Assembly (NCBI GenBank): GCA_003427395.1
Contig: BFEA01000426.1
Location: 257,472 to 303,886, forward strand
Length of the DNA: 46,415 nt
Direction of reading: 5' to 3'
Origin: Chara braunii
Taxonomy: Eukaryota > Streptophyta > Charophyceae > Charales > Characeae
Position numbers and translations under genes: made by a program. Below the pieces are notes generated by a model that ran no database searches, was not told the origin of the DNA, and saw only the letters and a program-made list of their open reading frames with translations. How positions within the stretch are numbered: the first letter of the stretch is position 1; each line of letters begins with the position of its first letter. This document shows, piece by piece, positions 32,164-41,797 of the stretch.

Positions 32164-33162
32164 ACAGAAAAACCACTCAGAGAAGAAGGTAGAACTCCTA
32201 GCCGGAGCGGCGAATCATTTGGACTTAAAGTGTGACACGCAGCAGAAGAAAGGGATGCCCTTGCTGTCCGTATGTCCCCCAAGTTCAGTGCAACAAAGAA
32301 ATGCTCGGACGGCAACAGATCTGGGCCCAAAAGGTCCTGTCCCGTTGGGCCTGGTCCCACTGGGTCCCGAGTGGTCCCAAGTAGGCCGTGGACCAGGACG
32401 AACGTGATAGGGGTACCAAGTCAGTCCCAAACTGCCTCTACCGTACTGAAAAGGAAAAGACAACTTTCACAGCCGTTCAGAAATGAAAAGACAATGCACC
32501 GTAGAAAGATATGTCATTTAAAGTAGATACATCATCCATCCATCCATAAGGTGAGAAAGCAATCCACAAGCTCACACACACAACCAAGACCGCAGAGAAG
32601 AGGAAGAGAACCCAGCACACCCCCAACAGGCCATGAAGCACCAAGCAACCTCCCACGGGCTTACCCAGGTCACACGGCACTTACCTGTGAGGCCCGGCCT
32701 CCAAAGATGGATAACGAGTCACTCCCCTCTCATATAAGTCCTCCTGACCCCTAGCTCTGTCTCTTATACACATCTAGATGTGTATAAGAGACAGGCAACT
32801 TGCAGCAATCCGATGCAGATATGGCAGCCTCCGATCAAGTCTCCCTCTTGAGGGGAAGCCCAAAAGTCACTCAATGTCTTCCTGAAGTCCAGAATCCAGG
32901 TGCGAGTACCTCTCACTCTCTACTCCCTCTCGCTTACTCCAATCAGCCTCCTTTGTGTCTCGCCACCCCATACATTCACTCAAGCAACCTGGTTGGGTCC
33001 AATGTCGACCCTACATGACCTAACCAGGTGGGGGCAGCATCCCCATACCTCGCTGCCCCACTTAACCCTAACTTCCCAACCCTAATCCGAGATTACGTCA
33101 GCCCTAACCTAATTCGGAATTAGGGTTAGGGTGGTTAACACCTCTCGCCAGCAAGTAAGTCC
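32164..33162 (-). other. Leader of family B, interrupted by an adapter
   Basis: Region between gag and PBS. No coding content recognised. It holds a sequencing adapter (32757-32794), so sequence to the left and right of it may not be adjacent in the genome. Near the PBS are several CCCTAA/TTAGGG-like words with a short inverted repeat (about 33,101-33,131). Confidence 0.6.
32757..32794. other. Second Nextera mate-pair junction adapter (contaminant)
   Basis: The same 38-bp palindrome as at 27234. No flanking duplication is visible here, so it may join two distant pieces. Confidence 0.98.
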
Positions 33163-33174
33163 GCTCCGATACCA
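33163..33174 (-). other. Primer binding site of family B, tRNA-Met-like
   Basis: Minus-strand TGGTATCGGAGC, 2 bp from the LTR end. It differs from the usual plant site by one base, the same change as in family A. Confidence 0.82.
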
Positions 33175-33176
33175 AT

Positions 33177-34541
33177 TGTTACGATCCTGGTCATTTCCCA
33201 AAGTGCAAATTCACAATGAAAGACAATGCCACCCAATTGCGAAAGAAATGAAAGCACTTGCAAAGAGATAAAGACCAGAGGAGAGGTAAAGAAGAAGAAG
33301 AAGAAGAAGAAGAAGAAGAAGAAGAAGACCAGCAAGACCAATGACAATTCCCCCTTCTCTCTCCACCTTCCTCCTTCTCTTCACCAATCTTATTCTTCTC
33401 TCAATAATAATAATAACAATGAATGGATGAACCAGAATCAATGTCCGAAGTCCCCCCTTACTGCTGACTCAACTCACAAGAAGAACAACAACAAGAAAGT
33501 CCACATGGCCGTGGCTTCCCTCCTTCATCCTCCTCTCTCATGCATAGGCCATGGCGGACTACTGGGAGGCAGCTATGATGCTGCGCTGATGTCCCAAGAC
33601 AACCCAAAGCAGCTATGCCGCTGCTTGACTTGGTCCGCTATGCCTGACTCTGCCTTGAGCTGCTCTGGTGCAGCGCTACCCCAACTGGGGCCTTNCAGAT
33701 GCAGCGCCCAACAAGGTGATGAAGACGGTGTCCACCATAGCCAGGTAAGTGCCCTACCACTCCTACCATGCCCCCCTTCTTCCTCCTCCTCAAGCTGGGG
33801 TGCTCGCCATAGCCAGGCTGAGCCCCAGCGGACCTTCACCTCCAAGCAGCGCTGCTTCAGTCCAGCGCTGCGCTCCAGCAGCATGTCGCCAATCCTTGCA
33901 TACCGCAAATGAGGAAGAGNTCNCCGCTCTTCCTGAAGATATAGNGGCCTACCNGCCTCNTGGGCGGTGACTTCCTAGGCCAAGCGGCCTCCCAGCAACC
34001 GGTACCTCCTCCCTTTTGGAGGGAAACATCATTGCAGGCTCTGTTATTGTCCGCACAGGCCCNAGACCCGGGCTACTTGGACTGGTACCGGCCTACCTCT
34101 AACCTACCGCTACTGGGCCTCTAAAAATGCCAACTTTTTGTCTTCTTCTGCTCGGCCTACCTGCTACTTGAGTGTTTTTCCCCAGCTGCTCTAAGTGCCG
34201 TGGGCCAACTCCCCCGCTACCGGCATGTTTACCCCCCTGCAACCCTTCAAAGTCACGGCCACAGGTAAGTACCGGCCCGGTGGGCCTTGCAACCAACAAG
34301 TACCCTGGCGGGTCACNCACATACCCAACCAGCAAGCACTCAGACAGGCATGCAACCCAGCAGGCACGCACACACACACAACCGGCAAGCACTCAGACAG
34401 GCATGCAAACCAGCAGGCACGCACACACACAGACTTGGGACCACAGCAGAATGCGGGAATCACAACAAGGCATTCATTCCATTGATAAATCCCAGAAATC
34501 AGCAGTGTTCTCAGTCTGTGTTTTGGGCGGGTCATTACACA
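33177..34541 (-). repeat. 5' LTR of family B (1,365 bp, with ambiguous bases)
   Basis: Minus strand starts TGTAATGACCCGCCC at 34541 and ends CGTAACA at 33177. It contains an (AAG)n tract near 33,288-33,326 and a two-copy repeat around CAGACAGGCATGCAA (34,340-34,440). About 380 bp (33,695-34,075, with several N) have no counterpart in the 3' LTR. The small open frames are LTR sequence, not genes. Confidence 0.85.
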
Positions 34542-34900
34542 GCAGTAAAACGGTAGGGTGGGCACAGAGGCAGGAACACAAGACAAGCAGCAAGCAGCAG
34601 AGCAACACAAGGCAATTGGATGGGCAGCCAAGCAGCGTGGTAGCACCGGCAAGGCAGTCCACACGAACAGCATGGACCATATCACCTGCTCGTACTACAA
34701 GTAGGCTCTTCAGACTGTAGGCTGGAAACTAGACAAGATCAGGAAATACTTCGATAGAGAAGAAGAACGGAAGATAATAAGGTATGGATAATGCGATTGT
34801 GTGTTGTCGTATTCGATATACACAACTCCACAAGTGTGTGTGTTCATAGTACCCCATAGTGTTTCACGCTAAGAAACCGCACAGCAAGCTGTGACACGAC
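34542..34900 (+). repeat. CAG-rich dispersed repeat, right flank of family B
   Basis: AAGGCAGTCCAC, ATCACCTGCTCGTACTACAA and CAAGTAG resemble 36,560-36,640. It is likely the right part of the repeat split by family B. Confidence 0.5.
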
Positions 34901-35059
34901 CGTTCAAACCACAGGGAATACGTGCACCCGGACTTACATCCTTTCTCGTGGGGAGGAGCACTAGAAGCAACTTGGTGATGTACTACCGACCTAGGCGAAC
35001 GTTACTATTCCCAAAATAACGAAAGAAAAGACCAGCAAGATGGAAAGAGACGGTAAACA
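34901..35059. other. Unassigned sequence
   Basis: No gene or clear repeat seen. Confidence 0.4.
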
Positions 35060-35182
35060 TCAAACAAGAAAGCACCATGCAACACAGCAAGGCATACAAT
35101 GAAGAACAGCAGCAAAGGTCAAAGGCTGGAGGGCACAGGGGGGGCTGGAGGGCAGACGACGCCCAAGGTACATGAGGCGACT

Positions 35183-35289
35183 ACCGTCTTCCCCAAAACA
35201 CAAGGCACCCGCATTTTTGCTGCACCGGACCGGAAAGATAGCTTGTGTAAATTTGTTATCAGGGTGCGTTGTGTTCGGGGGAAGACGGT
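35183..35289. repeat. 107-bp foldback with 28-bp inverted ends
   Basis: Arms 35183-35210 and 35262-35289 (ACCGTCTTCCCC... / ...GGGGAAGACGGT) match at 25 of 28 positions. It may be a tiny MITE-like insert within the repeat cluster. No clear target duplication. Confidence 0.6.
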
Positions 35290-36123
35290 CGGCACGGGAT
35301 GACAAACAGCAGCAAAGGACGAAGGCTGGAGGGGCGTGAGGGAGGCAGGAGGGAAGACGGCACGACACACAAGTATACCAAGGAGACGACTCATATGGGA
35401 AAGACACGAGGCAACGAGGCAACAAGGCATAGGATGACAAACAGCACCAAAGATTGAAAGCTGAAGGGCACAGGGAAGGCAGGAGAGCAGACGACACACA
35501 AGTATACCAAGCAGACAACACACTAGTACACCGAGCAGACGGCACACCGGCACACCAAGCAGATGACACACAAGCAAAGAAAACAAACCAAGCAGAGACA
35601 CAAGCACATCAAGAAGACGACACGCAAGGACACCAATAAAAACACAAGTTGTGAAACTTTTTCAAGGACTGAAAAAAATGAACTGCTGATAGGTTGTTTC
35701 GTCGGAGTTGCACTGACTCATCAGGAGGCTGAACCCTCGACAATCTGTGGAATCTTCGCATTGATGGTTTGTGTCATGAACCATTTGACCCATGTTGAAG
35801 GCAGACTGTCCACAAGCGGAACATAGCAGCGGGCAGCAAGTCACTGAAGCACCAGGCAACGCTGCGGAGGCAACACAACTCCACAACGCTAAAACCAACT
35901 GCAAGGAACGACAGGGCAAGCGGACAAGCAGCACGGCAGCCGTGCAGCGAAGCACAAGGCAAGACCGACACAGCAGCGAAACCACACGGCACACAAGCAA
36001 AGGATGCGGAGTGAACGACATGCGGATGCACAGCAGGGCAGCAGAGCAGTGAGGTACAAGGCAACACCAACATCGGAGCCACGCCACACAGAGAACACAG
36101 CAGCTTGCAAAGAGCCACGTGTA

Positions 36124-36322
36124 AAGCAAGAGGGACAAGCAGCAAGGCAGCGGTGGAGCGCAGACGAGGCAGTACAGAAAAGAGACACAAGGATAGTGAC
36201 AGAAATCTGAATAATTCCCATGCGAAGCAAGAGGGACAAGCAGCAAGGCAGCGGTGGAGCGCAGACGAGGCGGTACAGAAAAGAGACAAGGATAGTGACA
36301 GAAATCTGAATAATTCCCATAT
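36124..36322 (+). repeat. 101-bp tandem duplication
   Basis: AAGCAAGAGGGACAAGCAGC at 36124 recurs at 36225, and both copies end in CTGAATAATTCCCAT. Confidence 0.9.
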
Positions 36323-36680
36323 CAATGTTTTGAGGTGTGATCTCCTTTAACCCCTGTTGTAAGCGGACAGCCAGCAGGTGACTTCACAAGCAGCAAGGCA
36401 GGAGCAAGCAACAGCAAGGCACATAGGCTGGAGGGCACAGGGGAGGCGAGTGGATAGCCAAACGACAAGGCAAGCCGCAGGGCAGCATGATAAGCAGCAA
36501 CCAACAACGCAGGAAAGCAACAAAACAGCAAGCCAACAAGGTAGCGAGGTAGCACTGACAAGGCAGTCCGCTCATGCACCACGAACCAGAGCAGAACATC
36601 ACCTACTTACGCCACAAGTAGAACTCTGTAGACAGGTCCACAACACCATCGGAGACAGGGAGTCACTTCGATGAACATCT

Positions 36681-37123
36681 GTCATCATCCAGGGAAAACG
36701 CCGACACAGGCATCCCTCTTATCCCTCTTATTGTTACTGCACAAATGCTTCCTCAATCAGTGGCTGGGCAATGCACATTTGCCGTAGTGGCCACTAGGGG
36801 TAGGACCGTAGGGGGGGCAGGGGTGAGGAGGGCGAAGCAGGGATTATACCCTCGTTTTCTCGGGGCTCACTGGTGGCCGATCCCCTGGTCACCCCCTCGC
36901 TGCATCCCTCCGAATTTATCCTTCATTTATTTCTTTTTTCTTTTTTTCCTTTTTTCAAAAGGGTGACAGCCTTGATACATTATTGTCTGGGCTACCAACC
37001 AGGCTGCCTGGGCCACCATGGTTGCCTGGGCGGCCCAGCCAAGCATTGTCCCTGTCCGAAAAAAAAAACAAAGTTCAAAAAATTAAATGAAAAAATCTGT
37101 GTTATGAACTTATGAGTCATGGC
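36681..37123. other. Unassigned sequence; right edge is a possible LINE target duplication
   Basis: T-rich near 36,930. GTCATGGC at 37116-37123 resembles ATCATGGT at 40151-40158. Confidence 0.4.
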
Positions 37124-38250
37124 TTTTTTTTTTTTTCTTTTTTTTTTTCCTTGAACCACCAACTTTGTTATGTTGCTGGGAAAGGGGGGGAGCGTCCCTC
37201 ACATCATTTAGTTGTGACCACTGGGCATGGGAGTGGCATCTGTGGCAGTTCCGGGCCCAGGTTGCAAGGAGCAGAACAAAAAACCCTCTGGATCTCTGAC
37301 TATATAGAAACCAAACCCTTTTTCTTTTTTTAACAGGCCTCAGGCCTGCTAGTGGTGCTGGTATGAGCAGACACCTCCAGCAGTCCTGTCTCTAGCTCCT
37401 TTCTATTTGTGGGGAGCATCACCTGCTGGAAAATGGGTCCAGCGCCCTTTACAGAAAACATACAGCAGATGGATGTATGGAATGTGTACCATGAGTAGAT
37501 TGTCTGGGAGGTCATCTGCCTCGTCAGCCCATACTTGGACGCCTGCTCTATCCCTTCTGTGCAAGCAGAACCTCCCCAATTACCATCATAACACCACGAA
37601 AGGAGCCATGGAAGAAAACACATTGCACCCTGTCATCCTCCACCATACCACTGTGTATGTGGCGAGGGCCGACGATCGAAAAAGTTCAGGGAACTCTGAG
37701 GGGGCACGCAGCGGGATGGAGGGGTCTATCTTCGTCCGCTAACCGAAGGCGATAATCTCTTCCGTCGTTCTGCAGGTCCTCCCCGTCCTCCCCCTTCCAT
37801 CCCACTTTTGCAATCAAGCCCCCTTTGCTCCCCGCAGGCAGTCTTTGTTGAACCGTTCAGTGTGTTGTCTGATTTCTCGCCATGCTCTCTCCAAAATCCC
37901 CACCCCCTACCCCCTCCCCATCCCCACCTCCATTCCCTCTCCCTCAGTTCCCGGACAGCTGGCCCATAGCCACTCCTACGACACTCACGCCCTGACCTCT
38001 CCTTCTCCCGATCTTCCCAGCATTCCTTACCCCCTCTACCCACCTCCCATCAGGCACCCCCTCTACCCGCCTCCTATCTGCCTGATGTAAATGTGTTATC
38101 TGTTCTTTAACTACTTCCCATTGAATGTTAATGTCTTCTTGTATTTGCACTTTGATCGACTCCACGAAATCCTCCCCCTCCAGGTGTACTCCGCCCATCG
38201 CAAAGGTAGATCGTCGCCACCATAGCGCCCAGGCAACAGCTCTGCCCTAC

Positions 38251-38720
38251 CTAAAACATGTTGCACTCGAAGGTGGCTTGGTCCGGGCACCAAGCCTCGC
38301 AGAGCAGTGCCTTGCACTCCCATGGCCAGGGCACCATGGCACCCATTTGTCTCCACAGGCGGTCCCACCACCTCCACACCCAGACCGTACCTGGGCACTG
38401 TAGGAAAATGTGCTCAATTGTCTCCGGCCTTTGTCGGAACAGAAAGGATGCCATCGGAGCTTGCACCACGTAAGGGCATATCCCTTTTGTTCCAGATGTG
38501 TGTTGTCTATCAACCAATCGTTGGTATGTAGGCATGTGTGCTCCCCCTGCCATTGCAGTGAGGCCAGTTCTGTTGGAGAGGCCCTGTTTGTTCTGAATCA
38601 TCTGATAGATTGCACGGTATCCTTCCCCATGTTAAGGTGTTCTGTCAGGCACGCCTCAACCACATCCTGTAAGTTCACCCCGGGCTCAGCATACAATAGG
38701 CTGCCTTGACAGATAAGGTA
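38251..38720 (-). pseudogene. LINE zinc-binding (zf-RVT-like) domain
   Basis: RQRPETIEHIFLQCPGTVWVWRWW carries the E-x-x-x-H-x-F-x-x-C signature that follows RT in plant LINEs. It is preceded by ICPYVVQAP, where the first Cys pair is degraded. Upstream text includes GLSNRTGLTAMAGGAHMPTY. Both flanks need frame changes. Confidence 0.7.
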
Positions 38721-39769
38721 TGCAACTGCCCCCTACCTGTGCTTCTCCTACCCAATTGTGGTGTCCATGTCCTGTTGATAGGGTTCAAGGCAAGGTTTGA
38801 AATTGGTGTGCCCGGCGTATAGACCAGCCAGTGGTCTTTTTCCGTGAATACTCAGATGTGGAAAACTTCTGATTTTGGGTACCAGCTGTTTTCCTTTGGC
38901 TGTACCTTTACAAGCCTGTTGTCTGATTTTTTTCTGAAAGTGGCTGACCAATACTTCCCCCGGATGCGCTGGCCGGATATCCACTACGGTGCCCACCACC
39001 TCCTTCTTACCACGAATCCCCACCTAGTCGCTCTTTTCCAAAGTCGGGCTCTTTTTAAGTGTCCGGACCCAATCCAAGGGTATTGCGAAGATAACAGTCT
39101 CCAGTGCCTCCCTCACCCAATGGCAGTACCTCACCCGCTCCCTAAGCTGGAACTCGGATATCCGATCTTCTGACTCTTGGTCCCAGTTGTCACCTACCCT
39201 GAGGATGTGATTCTTAGCCCAGCCTTTCCAAGGGGTTTCTGTGTTGTGCAGGGCTCTGCTATGCGACGGATACCTACCGGTTCCTGAACACAGTCTGCCT
39301 ATACACCTCCTCCCATCGCTTCAGCGGGATTTTTTGGGGAGGGGTAGTTTGCGCCGCGTCTTCAGTGACGCGGTCCAGAAGGTGTCATTTTCAAATCCCG
39401 CCTGGCCTCTTGTCTGTCAGATTCATGCTCCTCACCTGCTCTTGCTGGTTATTGGGTATTGATCACTACCTGTGTTCCAGGTTTGCTGCCAGGTCGGTGT
39501 CCAGTGGGGGGGGTGGGGCTAGTCTACTGATCCGTTGTAACGCCATTGTCTGCCATCATGATGGTGCTTGTGTGGAGAAAAGCAGGCCCTTCACCTGTCT
39601 GAGAGCAAGGGTCATTACTTGGGTGGTTGGGTCAGTGATCCCCAACCCCTCTCTCGGTTTCGGCTGAATCACTGGTTGTCAGGCTACCATGCTGATGGCA
39701 TTGCGACACTCGTGGTTCCCCCGTCAGAGGAAGGCCGCCACCTGCCTTTGGAGGGAGCCTACTGCTGCT
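38721..39769 (-). pseudogene. Decayed LINE coding sequence between RT and zinc domain
   Basis: No long frame. Scattered pieces read in LINE style on the minus strand (for example PLAGLYAGHTNFKPCLEP at about 38,760-38,830), with stops between them. Confidence 0.45.
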
Positions 39770-40150
39770 CTACTGAGTGACCAAATGGTCGTTTTGTACC
39801 AGAGGAAGGCCAGAAAAAACATTGTTATTGACCAGGGTGCATCCCATCAGCGAGGTACACCGCTTCTTTAATTGGGAAAACTTTTCCAGCACCGGCTGAG
39901 CGAGGCACTCGTCGTTCGAGGGTAGGTGACCCTCTGCAGTCATCTGGACTCCTAGTACTCTCGGTGGTGCAACCGTAGGCATCCATTTTACCTGGGGAGA
40001 TTTCGGTGGTCTGCCCCCCTGGTAATGTACCCACCATCCCAACACTTTGTTACCCTAGTTGACCTTGATGTCGGATGGGGTACAAAACTGATCCATCAGG
40101 TGCTGGATTTCTATCATGCTCTTCAGGGAGGTATCCACCATCAATGCGAG
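39770..40150 (-). pseudogene. LINE reverse transcriptase, post-active-site part
   Basis: Minus strand: DLALMVDTSLKSMIEIQHLM directly follows where the (Y/F)ADD box should be. FCTPSDIKVN and a TAG (Trp in relatives, VNWGK) come next. Then VAPPRVLGVQM and CTLVNNNVFSGLPLVQ give the usual LINE thumb blocks. The first residues of the ADD box are missing because the LINE sequence stops there. Confidence 0.75.
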
Positions 40151-40227
40151 ATCATGGTAGTTCAGTTGGTTAGGGGACAAGCATCTCAAGGGACAGGTTT
40201 TGGGTTCGACTCCAATCGGCGTCGGCT
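40151..40227 (+). repeat. tRNA-like sequence 1 (SINE head or tRNA pseudogene)
   Basis: The A box TAGTTCAGTTGG (40158-40169) and B box GGTTCGACTCC (40203-40213) match RNA polymerase III promoter consensus, with tRNA-like spacing. Acceptor and T stems pair poorly, so this is not a working tRNA. Confidence 0.65.
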
Positions 40228-40317
40228 TCTCTTGCGAATGCTCAGGACAATGTTAGGTTGACTCCCCACAGAGGAGTCCCCCAACCTAGCATAGCTGTGG
40301 TAGCTCTTGGGATAGCA

Positions 40318-40392
40318 AGCACAATAGCTTAGTTGGTCAGATGACTGATATATCTTGGGAGAGATTTTAGGTTCAAGGTCTGGTAGATCCTC
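40318..40392 (+). repeat. tRNA-like sequence 2 (SINE head or tRNA pseudogene)
   Basis: A box TAGCTTAGTTGG (40325-40336) and a slightly degenerate B box GGTTCAAGGTC (40370-40380). It lies 167 bp after sequence 1 in the same orientation. Confidence 0.6.
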
Positions 40393-40830
40393 GTGTTACC
40401 TCTGCTGGAGACTTCCGTGTTCGCATAGTGCTTGCGCCCATCACCGGTTTTCAGAGGGTGGTTGTTTGGGGAGTAGCCCCACTTGTGGGGAGGGGAGATT
40501 GGTGGAACTGATAGGGGGTCTAGAGAAGAGTAGACAAGCTCGGGGGGAGGGGGAGCTTTTACTTGTCCAAACAAGAATGGGGGGTGGAAGACCAGTGAGC
40601 ATGATATCACAATCCATACTCCATAACCAACTGGGTTGCAAGGAGGAATGGGCCGGAGGTTTTCCCTGGCAGGAATCGGCCCTGTGGCGAACTAGTGCGG
40701 GTTAGGGGATCGATAGCCCTGCCCCCTAAATATGAGCCTAGCAGAGGGTAGAGATAATGCCCTCATGATAGCATAATCCATAGTCCATAACCAACTGGGG
40801 TGCAGGATGGGGGGCCAGGATAAAAATTGA
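40393..40830 (+). repeat. Region with a diverged direct repeat (about 163-bp spacing)
   Basis: CATGATATCACAATCCATAC at 40600 and CATGATAGCATAATCCATAG at 40763 are followed by the shared TCCATAACCAACTGGG. It could be the body of the SINE-like units. No gene. Confidence 0.6.
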
Positions 40831-41742
40831 CAGGCGAACCCGTGGCCGATACGGGCTAACGGCCGAAGAGGCCTGAGGAAGGCGCCAAAGCCATAGGGCC
40901 CGAGTACCCACCTTCGCAGTTTTTAGTTGGTTATTATTTTCTTTCATTTTATAGTGTCTAGCTTTACTTCTTAGACCGGCTCAGCCTCCTGGCGGGGCCT
41001 ATCACGAAGGGGATAAAGATTCTACTTTGTGCGTGCACGGGAAGATTGTGTTTTGACGACGCGGAGAGAGGCGTTGTCGAGCGCATCGGCTCCCGCCTTT
41101 TCCGCAAAAGGTGAGAGTTCTCCCAGCTATGTAACGCAGGAGTGAAACAGAACAACATTCAAGAGAATTTGGGGACGACGCAAAATAACCCTGCAAACCG
41201 CATATGACGGCTGCGGTCGCAATTTTCCTTCGCCGCTCTAGCCGAGTGTGCCAGCCATACCTCCTGCGGTCCCCTACGCGGGGATAGGTTCCCTCGTGGC
41301 CTTGACATGTCGATTCTAGGTGACTTCTTCTTTGGGATTCGGAGGAGGTCATCTCCCGCTCAGCACTTGATCGTGCTCTCCATCTTGATGGTGCGATCTC
41401 TCATTGGCTTCTTGACGGAAGTCGCCATCTTCACAGTAGTAGCAGTGGCACTTAAGTAGAAAGGGCGAAAGAGGGTGAAACAGAGGGCGAGCGACACCTG
41501 CCTAACATTGCATCAGGCGATGCATCTTTCCATGTTTTTTGTGGAAGATACATTCAGACCGATATGGGGCCCGACCCCCTGCACGGTGGGAGCAAGTGTG
41601 CATGGACGAGGCGAAAGGTGGCAAGCGGGCGAGGAAACGGGAACGCACAGACCAAATGAGTGGGAAACGCGAGCACACAGAGGAACGAGAATGCGTGGGA
41701 GCAAAGCGCGTGTGCATATCAAGATAGATAGATTGATAGATA

Positions 41743-41746
<4 letters not shown>
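40831..41746. other. Unassigned sequence
   Basis: Short frames on both strands, none recognised. Confidence 0.4.

Positions 41747-41794
<48 letters not shown>
41747..41794. repeat. (GA)n microsatellite
   Basis: About 24 GA units. The Arg-Glu and Leu-Ser frames through it are artefacts. Confidence 0.96.

Positions 41795-41797
<3 letters not shown>

Larger units (their letters stand above)
25435..34541 (-). mobile_element. Ty3/gypsy chromovirus (family B), catalytic motifs preserved
   Basis: Minus-strand order: 5' LTR (34541-33177), PBS, leader, gag, CCHC, protease, RT, RNase H, integrase, chromodomain, PPT, 3' LTR (26339 downward). It is flanked by CAGCG (25430-25434) and CAGCA (34542-34546), a possible near-perfect 5-bp target duplication, although the flanks are CAG-rich. 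One apparent frame break is caused by a sequencing adapter and duplication at 27,078-27,271. Other frameshifts (about 29,000, 29,395 and 31,450) and TGA codons at 28,657 and 30,986 may be real or sequence errors. Confidence 0.88.
35060..36680. repeat. Cluster of diverged CAG/CAAGGCA-rich repeats
   Basis: The unit beginning GA-GA(C/A)AAACAGCA(G/C)CAAAG occurs near 35,098, 35,299 and 35,433 (the last two 134 bp apart). Further CAGCAAGGCA text continues to 36,680. Minus-strand frames are Cys/Leu/Ser/Val-rich and long only because of composition; I do not call them genes. Confidence 0.7.
37124..40151 (-). mobile_element. 5'-truncated LINE (non-LTR retrotransposon)
   Basis: Read on the minus strand: RT fragment (40,150-39,770), a long decayed stretch, an RT-type zinc-binding domain (38,600-38,251), about 1 kb of 3' sequence, and a poly(A) end seen as a T run at 37124-37148. 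TCATGG flanks both ends (37117-37122 and 40152-40157), a plausible target duplication. The 5' truncation falls inside RT, as is common for LINEs. Many stops and frameshifts. Confidence 0.75.

Noticed and set aside
33062-33131. Interstitial telomere
   Set aside because: Only a few imperfect CCCTAA/TTAGGG words are present, in both orientations, with no uninterrupted array.
33226-33912. 228-codon plus frame with a Lys run as a basic protein
   Set aside because: It is LTR sequence with an AAG microsatellite and ambiguous bases; the same text occurs inverted in the other LTR.
35060-36325. Cys/Leu/Ser-rich minus frames of 140-195 codons as secreted or membrane proteins
   Set aside because: They follow from the CAG/CAAGGCA repeat composition; several frames overlap with equal length.
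40151-40392. Functional tRNA genes
   Set aside because: The A and B boxes are good, but acceptor and T-stem pairing is poor and no clean anticodon stem could be drawn.
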